A DNA stretch of 64,000 nt from Sthenelais limicola (lineage: Eukaryota; Annelida; Polychaeta; Phyllodocida; Sigalionidae), in contig OW804096.1 in NCBI GenBank assembly GCA_942159475.1, positions 38,811,744 through 38,875,743 of the forward strand, given 5' to 3'. The notes under the pieces were generated by a model, which was not told the origin of the DNA, ran no database searches, and was given only the letters and a program-made list of their open reading frames with translations. Position 1 is the first letter of the stretch. The number at the start of each line of letters is the position of its first letter. A program made the translations under genes and the position numbers. Below are positions 47,761-58,425 of the stretch, one piece after another.

Positions 47761-48285
47761 TATATAGTCATTCAATACCAGAGAACGACTGATTTAAAAG
47801 ATGATATCGAGTATGAAATAATGAAATGCTTCAAATCGTGTTCCCACTTGATTTTCTCTCAAATTATAAGGAAACGCTGGCGGTTTTCAAATCAATTTCT
47901 CGTGCGCTTATATGCACATCTTTGGGGGACGCTGGCGTCTCATTGATCTTGCAGGAGGGAGGTGCTTGCTTGCCTAGTGTTGAGCCGACGGTCCAATTTA
48001 TATTTCCCTATAATTATTTCCACGCATCGAGGACTCCTTCTCCTTACTCCCTCCAAGCTTAAAGCCGTATTTCAACATGGTACTACTGTAAAAGTCCATT
48101 CCCATTACCACGACCAGCCGGCCAATACTTGCCGGCTGTAATACTTTAACATTGTGTTTTTTTATGTGCGGCGGTCGTACACCAATCGGCCGTTGTAATG
48201 TAAATGGGCATTTAGAAGTGTTTCTGTGTACACTTTATTTCCATCAGTGTTTCTATGACCTGTATTCCTCTTAAAAGATTCCGAT

Positions 48286-49170
48286 CAACAATTGTGGAAA
48301 AATGAGTCACAAGAAAAATGGATATTTGTTAAAGTGTTTCCTTCACAAGATCTCTTTTTGGGAATATTTTTATTTTTTGCCTGTAGCATGAATACATTTA
48401 CCCAATTTTAAGTCAACGTATTAAATAACGCCCTGCACAATGTATTAAATACTTTCATGCATTCCTAAGGTCATCCTTATATAGTATTTAGCTACTTCAC
48501 TAGTAATTCCTAGGCTATGAAACCAATAGGTATTATACTTCTTATATGTTCCAAACGACGGGGTACTCGGAAGAGCTGTGAATAGCACAGACAATATTCC
48601 AATTCCATTATTATCTTTTGACTTAAATCATATGTAACTGTGAGATGTAAATAAAATCTATTATTATTATTATTTAATTGTCCACCCAAAAATATTGTAC
48701 ACTTTCTTTCCAAAAATTCAAATTTCAAACTTAAAATATAGACATACTTATTAGATGTCTTAGTCTTTACCATTGATGGAATCCATTAGTCTAGGCACTC
48801 TAAGCCCTTACACACACACCAAAATAATTAAAAACCCCATGTGCAGTTTAGCTTCTAGAGCCCTGTTCTTTGAAACCTTAGCAATTTGTGGTGAAGCGAA
48901 ATTTATATACAGGGAGAATGGAGATCGGTATCACTGCTGTGGGGCTGAAGCCAGGATTGTATAGATTATATTTAGCTACTGCACTTGTTATTGTCCACCA
49001 ACAATGGAGCAAACAGTTAGTTTTCAAATAAAAATATGAAATTAAAAATATAGAAATACGTATTATATGGACTAATGTTTGAATCGGTTTAATATTATCT
49101 TTTCAAATATGGTGGTATCTCAAAATTCATGACTCATGTGACTCATTTTCTGGAACCCATCCCACATAGG
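48286..49170. mobile_element. Two family-A halves, one carrying a LINE 3'-tail insertion
   Basis: Left half 48286-48770 has TGGAAAAATGAGTCACAAG, TTCACAAGATCTCTTTTTGG and AATTGTCCACCCAAAAATAT. Right half 48960-49170 has TTATTGTCCACCAACAATGG and ends CATGTGACTCATTTTCTGG then AACCCATCCCACA. Inserted at about 48518-48676 is a retroposon tail (AGAGCTGTGAATAGCACAGA ... GTAAATAAAATCTATTATT with (ATT)n). A related tail lies at 53630-53770. Confidence 0.65.
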
Positions 49171-49330
49171 ATTTAATATAAAATGCTAATATATTATTAG
49201 TAGTATGTAGTAGGGGAAGACCAGTGTATATGCTGATCTAACTCTTCATATCAATGTTTACAAATAAGTACAAGTTTTACTGGGCAGTTTCTAACTCGTT
49301 CTGTCCTATATCTACCTTCTGCCTCGCAGG

Positions 49331-49380
49331 CCATCCCAGACCATCCCAGACCATCCCAGACCATCCCAGACCATCCCAGA
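49331..49380. repeat. Five perfect 10-bp tandem repeats
   Basis: CCATCCCAGA x5 with no mismatch. Confidence 0.97.
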
Positions 49381-49554
49381 CAAATAACCAAATAAATAGC
49401 CTCTACATCACTCCCCCATCCAACTCTGCACCTAAAGGATTCGAGAACGAATTAATAAACCAGTGGTATTTGGATGAGCAACTGAGTTTTACGGGACCAT
49501 AGGAATTATACGTACACGTTAACGGGAGCATCGGTATCCACTTACCAGTCTAGA

Positions 49555-49790
49555 ATGGTATATCAGTGATTGGACGCCTACTGCGCTAATAGGTTTTATA
49601 GCCTAGGACTAGGGGTTCTAATGGGATTATAATAACAGTTTGCGGTATTAATGGAACTATAATGGCACTTTGCGGTTGGGGTGAGAGGCGTTCCCTCCGT
49701 TTGAAGGGAGTCTATATACCATCTTTGGGCCTAGACTGTTACAAGTAAACGGGAGGAGAGAGCCTCTTGTTTATGTTAACCATGAATTTA
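49555..49790 (+). pseudogene. LINE ORF2 fragment, plus strand, strongly decayed
   Basis: It shares AATGGGATTATAAT, TTTGCGGT, GAGAGGC(G/C)TTCCCT and CTTTGGGCCTAGACTG with the reverse complement of 51540-51710. FGPRLL and LVYVN survive in one frame. Confidence 0.5.
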
Positions 49791-51080
49791 CTTGAGCCAT
49801 TTACTTGCAAGTGGATGTCGGCCTTTAAGCAACAAACAATGACAACATACAATAAAGTTTAAAAACTGATTGCAACTTGAAGTGTCCATACATCGCCAGA
49901 AAAAGTACAATTCGCCTTCACCAATCCTCTCAAATAATCCACAATTAGGACGAAAATGAGGTTCAAAACTCAGTTCAACATAACCAAACAGCTTGTTTGA
50001 ATCAAGGCAATATTGAATATAATCAGACATACCTGGTATCTATCATTTTTCACTCTAATTTAGCAGTCCTGATTTGATCTATGTGTAGAACTGTAGATTG
50101 GGCATTTTCTGAAAGTCTGACCTCAATGCTCCTGAACGTTCTTGTAACCATTGTGAAGCCTGATTTTACAACTTTTGATGCCTTACAGCCCCTAGAGCAA
50201 TAATCCTAACACTAATTAATATGCTACTATGGCATCTGTTTCTTCTAATGTACAAAAACAAGAAATATATTTTCTCAAAATATAATACATAAATTTATAC
50301 TGCAGTTTTCTTGGCTTTTGGATTCCGATTCTTCCAATGTTATTCTCGAATTAGGTAGCACAACATGCGCAACTGAGTTACATCCAGTATTTGGATTTCA
50401 TTTTAAGGCTTTAAGGCGGATTACAAATAATGAGCAACTGGATAAAATAATTCTTTCTTCTTCTTGAGGAGGAGGTGCAACTGTCTATATAGGACAAAAT
50501 GAGCTGATGAGATTTAGGCCGGTGTGTCTAACGTTATTTGACGGATTAATGGAGCTGGTCTTTCAGCCATGTTCCATTTGATTATTGACTACATGAAAAT
50601 AGCAATAAATAACAATTAAAACGTGGCGAGGAAGGTTCTATTTGATTCCAGGAGATAGTAGCTGTAATTCCTTTGGACATTTAAGTAACATTCCTGAATA
50701 TTCCTATCCTCTTGTTTGATTCTGTTTTCTGGGTCTGTTGGTAATGTTATAGCCCTCTCCTACTGTAATTATTGTAGTATATTTCAATCTATCACTTTAT
50801 TTGCTTTATTTTTATTCTTAAACATTTTATTAGGCAGATTTTCACAATGTGATATGTCTCATGTCCTATAAAGGTATATATACAGTTTTAACGATTAACT
50901 AAATTACGTACATGACGAATATAGTAAGAGTTTTGTTCTCAGCTGTAAGAATTTGATCAAAGATCAAGTTACATATATAAGTACATTACATCAACGACTT
51001 TTTTGGATTTGGGCCTCTATTCTAAAAAGAAAACACATATACACTTCATAAGAATACATGATAAAAAACAACTGGTATAT
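49791..51080. other. Interior between the two opposed LINE fragments
   Basis: An 80-codon minus frame (49788-50030) has many Cys but no recognised domain. No gene called. Confidence 0.35.
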
Positions 51081-51710
51081 CAATTAACACCGATTTCATT
51101 TATAACAATAGCAATCCTTTCTCGTTATTTCAAAGTACTAACTGCAAATCTTAATGCCAATTTATTTCAATCAAAACAATATAACATTAATTCATCCAGT
51201 TTTCAGACAATTTTATATGAGTCTTCAACATTTGCCATGTCATTTTCTTGGCATTTACTGGAAGCTTATTCCAAACTCTTGGGCCCTGGAAGGGAGGCGA
51301 CCTTGATAACTTTTCACTTCATGGATTTTCAAAACAAGATTAACACCCTCAGCTTGTCCAGTTGCTCGAGGCATGTACTGAATCATATTAGAATCTTCTT
51401 TAAATGTGAACATTAGATTCTGAATCGCTATGTCACACTTTGTTTTTAATTTTATAATTTTAAGGTTTGCACACATTTCTTCAAGGCTGAGAAGTTCCCC
51501 ATTTACATATACCAATCTGACAGCTCTATTTAACAGCCTAGGCCCAAAGTTGAGAGAGTCCCTTCCAACGAAGGGAAGGCCTCTCGCCTCAGACCGCAAA
51601 GAGTCATTATAATCCCATTAAGACTGGAAAATGTCATTATATTCCCATTAAAACGCCGAGTTCTAGGCCAGGAAACCGATTAGTGAAGTAAGCTGACATA
51701 CCATTCTTAT
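51080..51710 (-). pseudogene. LINE ORF2 C-terminal fragment, minus strand
   Basis: The minus frame reads NFGPRLLNRAVRLVYVNGEL, LKTKCDIAIQNLMF, YMPRATGQAEGVNLVLKIHE. It aligns in order with the intact LINE's SINRALRLVFVNQNL, KRGNMVILSLMAI and IMPRQTRLAAGINLKVFQP. It is a related family, 5'-truncated and decayed. Confidence 0.72.
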
Positions 51711-51966
51711 CTGATCTGATGGTTTGGACCTAGAGTGTTAAAGCACTTTGTATTTTATTTATGCAACTCACACTCTAAGCCATATTATAAAAAATATAAA
51801 TGTTCATTAAAACATAAAAAGGGATCAATCAGATATCCTTGATATCTTACATTCCTGGTTAATTTGATTTCTTTACCATCAATAAAGTTTTTCCCAAGAG
51901 TATCAAACCTTATTACAGAATTTGAGGCAAGTTGGGCAACAGTAATACAGACATTAATATCTGGTC

Positions 51967-52047
51967 ATTTGCTTTATTTGCTTTATTTGCTTTATTTGCT
52001 TTATTTGCTTTATTTGCTTTATTTGCTTTATTTGCTTTATTTGCTTC
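51967..52047. repeat. 9-bp tandem repeat (TTTGCTTTA)n, about nine copies
   Basis: Near-perfect; it gives an LLY repeat in one frame. No coding meaning. Confidence 0.95.
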
Positions 52048-52754
52048 TGTTTAAACTCTATTAGTTGATCTTCTACATATTAACCTTAGTTGGGGTAGAT
52101 CTTCACCTATTTCTAAACGATGTTTTCAATATTATTTAGCTATTACAGGTCCAGGGGTAGTATACTACCATATACTATTCTCTTATTATTTTCAAGTCAG
52201 TTACGGTACACCAATGTACCAACTACATAATTGAAATAGTCCCTTTAATCACTTACATTGCAAAGCAAGACCTTGGAAGTTAAAGAAATACTCTGAGAAA
52301 GAGAAAATTAATTATTTCAGGACAATCCAAGCTTCGGGATCTGGCCCTCAAATAGAAATTTCATCAGGAGATTAAGAACATTACTTTGATAAGATTTGAT
52401 AAAGAAAGAAGACGATGGGAATGCCTCTTATTCTTATTTATTATACTCGTAATAGGTAACGCTTTTTAACGCACTGCTCGTGATCCCCTAATGCATTATG
52501 ACAAGTAGTTCTTATTAAAAGGATGGAATAACCGTGTTTTCTCGGTCATTCACTCGCCCACCCAGACCTTGCTATAGATCAAGTCATCAGAGTGTCGCCT
52601 TGTACCTTAAAACTGCAATCTCTCTTCGCAGTCTCTTATGGTAAAGCTTTTCAGCAAGATGATGTTTCTGAAGGTATTTTTATTCTAGATGTACCTTGCT
52701 TAAATCTGTATGTGTAAGGAATAAAACGATGTCGCAAAAACAAAAACAAAAAAA
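52048..52754. other. Intergenic DNA
   Basis: No gene recognised. Confidence 0.35.
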
Positions 52755-53315
52755 AACTGCAATCTCAGTTAACGTCGGTCAAACTAAACATTTTCTACTT
52801 TTTGTTAAGCTTTTTTCCGAACCATCTATAAGACATTTGACCAACATTGTGTTGTGTTTGGTTGTTTTTGCTACAGGATTTCTAAACTTTATACACTCCT
52901 TATACATGTGCATTTGGAGTACCCACCCGAATCTCTTCCTATGATGTTGGTCCTGGGTAAGACCTTAAAGTGACTTTCTGTCTCTTTTACTCTGTCTCTC
53001 TCTCCCTTCTTCTCTATCTCTATTTCCTGGGTATGATCATAAATTGCCTTCCTCTCCTCTCAGCTCTCCCGCCCTTGATATAACCATATTAAATGTGTTG
53101 ATAAGGGCGTAAAGCAACCAATCTCACTCACTCACTCTTCCTATGATGACTTCACCTATCATCGCTCATTGGCGGCTGTTTTGCTCGATCAAACCTACTT
53201 CTAATTCGTGTATAAACATATAACAGCAACACAATGTTTAAATAAATTCAGTCGTATAGGTTATGATATGTGTACATTTGGTAAGATTGTTGTGATAGCT
53301 GAAAATGCAGCTTTA
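52755..53315. mobile_element. Family-B element, most complete copy, carrying a nested retroposon
   Basis: Start CTGCAATCTCAGTTAACGTC, then TTTTTTCCGAACCATCTATA and GCTACAGGATTTCTAAAC. After the nested insertion it continues ATGATGACTTCACCTATCAT, CATTGGCGGCTGTTTTGC, AAATTCAGTCGTATAGG and ends TGCAGCTTTAA (53307-53317). The outer ends are inverted. About 375 bp without the insertion. Confidence 0.75.
52947..53134 (+). mobile_element. ~188-bp retroposon with 14-bp target-site duplication
   Basis: CTCTTCCTATGATG occurs at 52933-52946 and again at 53135-53148, bracketing the insert. Its 3' end is ATAACCATATTAAATGTGTT then GATAAGGGCGTAAAGC and (CTCA)n. This is LINE-driven retroposition of a SINE-like sequence or truncated LINE tail. 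A relative is at 28916. Confidence 0.85.
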
Positions 53316-53457
53316 ATTCTTGCCAATAGTGAATTTATGAGTCTCAACTAGAGATCGTGTTATTGGAATGTGAGCCTGAATCTTTTTATTATTTCAAGAT
53401 GGGGATTCTATATTCACTGACACTGTTCGGTGACAGCAAACTGTACAGATGAAATGT

Positions 53458-53552
53458 TAAAGGATTAATGGACGACATTGAGGGGCTGCTGGTGCACTGT
53501 TATGCACAGACATTGCACCAGCAGGGCCGAATGCAGTTTATTAATCCTTTTA
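53458..53552. mobile_element. ~95-bp fold-back element
   Basis: Outer arms TTAAAGGATTAAT / ATTAATCCTTTTA and inner arms CTGCTGGTGCA / TGCACCAGCAG form one nested hairpin. Confidence 0.65.
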
Positions 53553-53837
53553 GGCTCTGCCTATCGTAGCTATAGTCCCTGGACTGTTCGAGGCAGTGAC
53601 TAATATTCCTATATCACATTATGTGATTGCCTACAACTTGAGGTGTGCTCTGAAGAGCTCTGTGCCTCAGAGACCATTCCTCTTTCCATTATTCATTCTA
53701 ATTTAACATAACACTGTACAACACTTACTGTAAATGTGACTTGGAAATAAAAATCTGCTATTATTCATTAACTAGTCACGTTGACTATACAGAGTTTTAT
53801 TTTAAAAAGGCAATCCAAGGCAACACAAATGTGATAT

Positions 53838-54075
53838 GGTGTGTTAAGGATAAATGAGTCACAAGTCACAGAAAAAGGATTTTGAGATATAATCATATTT
53901 GACAAGATGAGATCAAACCGGTTCCAATGATGGTAAACATTAATAACATCTAATTAGAAATATATCAGCAGCACTAAACACATCAGAAATGAAATCATTT
54001 TGAGCGAGGGTTCTTGTAAAAAAAAGTTTGTGAAATAACATTTATATGCGACTTGTGACTTAAATATCGCTGATG
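53838..54075. mobile_element. Family-A MITE, internally deleted
   Basis: Left: GTGTTAAGGATAAATGAGTC, ATGAGATCAAACCGGTTCC. Right: TATGCGACTTGTGACTTAAA. Confidence 0.72.
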
Positions 54076-55387
54076 TACTTCTATTTCATCAAGAAACAAA
54101 AAATATCTGTCAATGAAAATGGGCTATAGTTGAATATAAACCCCTCTTGAGGTGAGATTTAATAGTAGGCATCTGTAAAACACATTGTTGCAGCCACCAT
54201 TTGTATTTGGTTCATCTGTTTTGTCAATCAATGAAGTTGCTGAGAAGTAGGTCACAAGAGCATAGAAGCCAATCAGGTCGGAGATAATGGGTCACTCCAT
54301 TCTCACTAAATTTGGTGAGAACTAGACAGTGTTATTATGTCTACATGTCACTCAACACACAAAGACTGACCAAAATCCAATCCAACAGTATGCAGTATCT
54401 TCACGCTACACACTCCACACTGATCCAAGGGCATGCTGTAGCATCAAGCTGTCCAAACCAATCACAACAAACCCACCCAAACTAATCATACTTATTCTTG
54501 TCCTTAATCTTATATTCTTTAACTTTGACTTGACAAACGGCACCTACCGCTATTTCGATAGAAATAGCTATGCTATGCTATTAGAACTCGGGACCGGTGC
54601 ACTTGCCAGAGTGTGAAACGGTATAGTAGTAGGAGCCACATGATCAACCTGTTTCGCTCATGTCCAAAATTTCAAACAAATCCCAGAAGCAAGGTTTACA
54701 TAAAATCATTCAAAAAAGGTTTTGATTTGAGCAATAATTAAAAAGGTATCGCAAACCACGCATTTGAAGCGAGAGGAGTTTAAAATGGCCGCCAAAACAA
54801 AAACTGAATGGAACAGCAGAACAGTGCCACTCTCAGGCAATCAGATGCCATCACATGACCATGGGTGTGCCCTTCAGGGAAGCCAGTAATCTTTGATCAG
54901 AATAACAAAGAACTGTCACTCTCATAGGCCCATTGAAGGTAGAAACTCTGAGATTATGAATTATTCCATTAAAAGCAAGCAAAAACTTAATACAAAAACA
55001 ATATTATGCATACAGACCGCTGAAATATAACCAATTCACTTCTCTCCAAATAGATATCTCTTGCAGCAGTAACTTTCTGGATTTAGGGTAGTTTTGATAT
55101 GTAGAGCCTTGTGTAGTTAGAAACAGCAGTGGGTGGAAGACCATGGTTATTCTGAACTGAATTATCGGCCTACTATCGAGCCCATTATCCTCATATATGC
55201 ATGACATCCATTGATCATAACATTCTGTCTACACTGTGCATGCCTGTCTATCTTTAACCGTTATTGGAAGAAACGGCTGTATACACATTCTAAATACAAA
55301 TTTGTAAAAATCCAATTACAAAGCCTGTAGAAACTCGGTATAACAGATGATATGAATAAGTGAGGCCTGCATTCCTCTATTAACATG
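54076..55387. other. Intergenic DNA
   Basis: No firm gene. A 95-codon open frame at 54329-54616 has a hydrophobic segment (LIILILVLNLIFF) but lacks other support. 54780-54800 has AAAATGGCCGCCA (YY1-like) without an exon. Confidence 0.35.
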
Positions 55388-55492
55388 CACTGGAAAAAAA
55401 ACCGCGTTTACACCATGAGTATCTGCACTAGTGAGTATCCCTGTGTATCTGCAGTAGTGAGTATCCCCGTGTATCTGCGGTGGGAGTATCCC

Positions 55493-55525
55493 CGTGTATC
55501 TGCAGTCTCCCACTGCAGATACACG
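55493..55525. repeat. 14-bp perfect hairpin of the GTATCTGC motif
   Basis: CGTGTATCTGCAGT, loop CTCCC, exact reverse complement. Confidence 0.9.
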
Positions 55526-56574
55526 TGTTCAGTGAACCGTGACTAAGGCTAAAAGTATATGGTACAGATGCTGGGGTAAGTCAGCGAACCCCAGTGCAGT
55601 AATTGGGTCAGAGCTAATCCCATTATTACTGAATAAACACAAGCTGCCTGAGCTGGATTTGGATGTATGAAGTAGGTTTGCCTTTCTAGAAAAATTGGTT
55701 GTCCCCGTTCTATACTATGCATGTCCAGCATTAGATAATCCTAGCTGTACATTCAAGTGACTGGTCTGCCTATTCAAGAGTACATTGTAGTAAGTAAGGT
55801 AAAGGGTTGTTGGTCGTCTATAGATCGTCCTACCCATATAATGCGTGAAGAAACCAATTCTTTCTGCAGAAGTATTAATTATTTTCTAAATGCGCCTGTG
55901 TATTACATTAAATCTCTGTGATATTACATGTTTTCTACCCTGAAAAACACCTTTAATCACAATAGCGGTGAAGATTATGACATAGGAACTTTGAAAGTAG
56001 GGTTCCCACCACCTAATTTACTTTTTTATACAGTATTGTAGACGACTGGACTGATGGAGGTACTCGTCCACATCCAGTCAGCACTCGTCCACATCCTATC
56101 CATAATTGATACAATTGTAGAAGTGAAAACAAGCTTTTACCTTAATGCATAACTGAGAATCGAGTTCCGTAAATATAACATATATATATATATGACAAGA
56201 AAAGAGCAATGACTAAACAAACAACATTTGGTTGATTGTATAACTTGACTGGTATTTAGTAAATAACTTGAAACTGTAAAGGATTTTATAAGTATACATT
56301 GTATCACCAGTAATGAATAAAGGGGAGAGGCAGGGTATTAGTGGGAGGGATGGGACAGGGAGAGGTTGGTAAGAAGAGTTTTCGAAAATATTTAGGCGGC
56401 CTCCCTCTCTCTCTCCCTCCCACTCTCCTCTCTTAATTTGTCCTGTGTTGGTAGTACTCATAAGTGTGGACGGTATATATATACAAGTACAAAGCCCTTA
56501 CTACGATCCCTGTTAACTAGCGGGACTATTAGCATTAATAATGGAAGCGTATGTTGTGACTGAGCAAGGGTGAA

Positions 56575-56718
56575 TAAATCACTTCCAAAAATATTAATTT
56601 TGCACTCCACCAAAAAGAGAACTTGAATAAATAAAGTGAATACAAAAAAAAAAATACCTTTGCAAAAATATTTTTTGATCAACTTGTAACTCATTGTCCG
56701 GTGACACATCACATATAT
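56575..56718. mobile_element. Family-A MITE right-end fragment
   Basis: Blocks GGGTGAATAAATCACTTCC, TGATCAACTTGTAACTCATT and GGTGACACATCACAT. Confidence 0.65.
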
Positions 56719-56886
56719 ACTTTTTCCGCCAAAGGAAGGAAGGATTCTTTTGCAGTCCTTTACAACTACAATATTGCACTTGGAACAATGAGAAAAAAAA
56801 TAGAATTATAAGCTGTTTATAAGGCTGGAATTGTGCCTAGTTTTTGTTTTTAACTTGAATGAAAATGACTTGCTTTATTACTGAAA

Positions 56887-56960
56887 TGATAAAGATAAGA
56901 TAAGAACTACTTTATTTGTCGGATTGAACAGTACATGTATGATAAACAGGTATACAGACT
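56887..56960 (-). repeat. Retroposon 3' tail with TTATC repeats
   Basis: On the minus strand: TGTACTGTTCAATCCGACA, AATAAAGTAGTTC, then TTATCTTATCTTTATC. It matches the plus-strand tail at 63040-63137. Confidence 0.65.
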
Positions 56961-57281
56961 TCTAGATTACATCCAGTTCTCCCTGCCTTTACCTTGGCCG
57001 AAAGGGTAATAATATTAACTTTGCATTTAAGAAGAAGTAACAAATGTAGTGAAATTAAGACTAATTAAAAAAAGTAAGCCCTTTGGACTTCCTAAGCATA
57101 AAACCTTGCTTATTAACAGAGAGAAACAGCTATATATACTCCTGGGTGCGAAATCTCTGAATATGATAATAAGGGTAATAAATGTAAAGACGAAACCCTA
57201 GTATTCATCGCATACAGCCGACGACCGGAAGAGCCGGAAGCGCCCGGAGTTCGAGTATCCAGGGCGACGTTGTCACCTTCG

Positions 57282-57350
57282 TATAAAAGTGGGAGCCTCG
57301 TCGATGGAACATCACTCATCCGCGAGCCGCCGAGCAGTGCACATCGTCAG
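57282..57350 (+). promoter_or_regulatory. TATA box and likely transcription start inside the 3-kb element
   Basis: TATAAAAG at 57282-57289 in a locally CpG-rich stretch (57215-57350). ~30 bases downstream is CATCACTCATCC, an initiator-like sequence. ATG at 57304 opens a short frame only (MEHHSSASRRAVHIVSRF, then stop). It could be a captured gene promoter or the element's own. Confidence 0.4.
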
Positions 57351-57689
57351 CAGATTTTGAATTTTGAGAAAATGTATATTTATTATGGAGGATTAAACTA
57401 TAATATTCCTGCCAGCCCGTCGTTATCGTTATTGCTTGGAGGGGTCGGGATGTTGAGTAGATAATTATGACATAGGTATAAAGAGAGGGAATTAGGTGTA
57501 TTCAGAGTATTAGTTTTCCCTCTATGAGATAATATATTTAATATAATCGAGTAAAGAGTTGTAACATAGGTAGACTCGGGGTGTTAATACATAACAGACC
57601 AGCACCATGATTGTTGACTATACTCTTACATAATACTAGAATAGTTCTGATTTTACAGGGTCGATAAGTTTTACATGGTTAAATCAAAA

Positions 57690-58010
57690 TTATATTTTTT
57701 CAAGAAGCGCATTCCAGGGAGTTTTAGCCTTATAAATAAAGCTATTTTTGTATGTTGCTGACTTTGGAATATTAATTGTGATATTTTTTCTCTTTTTAGC
57801 GAGGCTTCTGGTTGACAAAGTTCTTTGGTTCAGATTATTCACTCTTTGGGAGAGATAAAATGCTCTTTCCACAATGTGATTTCAGCCCTTTTTTCATTTT
57901 TCAGAACATTTAATTCTTGATAATTTTGGTCAACATTTGTTCTCTTGTTAACACCTATTATGTATCGTATACAGGCATTTAATCCAAATTCTATCCAATA
58001 CAGTACTGTT
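57690..58010 (-). pseudogene. LINE ORF2 C-terminal fragment
   Basis: The minus frame reads EFGLNACIRYIIGVNKRTNV, YQELNVLKNEKRAEI, SQRVNNLNQRTLSTRSLAK, ATYKNSFIYKAKTPWNALLE. This is the ORF2 C-terminal pattern NACIRYIxGV...R...SFxYxAxxxWNxL. No catalytic part. Confidence 0.75.
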
Positions 58011-58425
58011 GTAAAGTTGTCATGGTTGCTTCTGGTTAGGAAAGGAGAGGAGAGAGCGGGAGGAGAGTAATGTTAAGTGGGTCTCAGAATAACGTACATG
58101 GACATTCAGAATAATAGTTTTGACACTAGTATGGATGGTTACCTCCATGCATCCCAAATGTAATATAAGCCCAGCCCAGTCACTGGATGTGTATGTAGTA
58201 ATTAATCCACTGCATTGTGGATAGACGCAGGCACACCACTCGTTTGAGGATACATGAGGATACTTGTAAGCGCAGATACATGCAGATACACCACTGCATT
58301 TTGTATACACGCAGATACACAAACCCAATTGGGGATACACGCAGATACTCACACAGTGAGGAGTGCAGATACACTGGATTTCCAACACAGATACTCATAG
58401 TGTAAACGCGATTTTTTTTCCAGTG

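Larger units (their letters stand above)
55388..58425. mobile_element. 3.04-kb TIR element with GTATCTGC subterminal repeats
   Basis: Left end CACTGGAAAAAAAACCGCG then TTTACACCATGAGTATCTG at 55388. The right end is its inverted copy, ending CCAGTG at 58425; ~37 bp with two mismatches. Next to the left end are five GTATC(T)(C/G)-type units, four as GTATCTGC, plus a hairpin. Next to the right end are at least six GCAGATACA units. The interior holds a family-A remnant, a retroposon tail, a TATA promoter and a LINE fragment, with no transposase recognised. No clear target duplication by eye. Confidence 0.78.

Noticed and set aside
47334..47792. Open frames over the (CTCCTCCCC)n tract, both strands
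   Set aside because: Low-complexity SSPSSP or RGRRGR repeats produced by the microsatellite.
54329..54616. 95-codon open frame with a hydrophobic stretch
   Set aside because: No homology, no splice or promoter support; probably chance.
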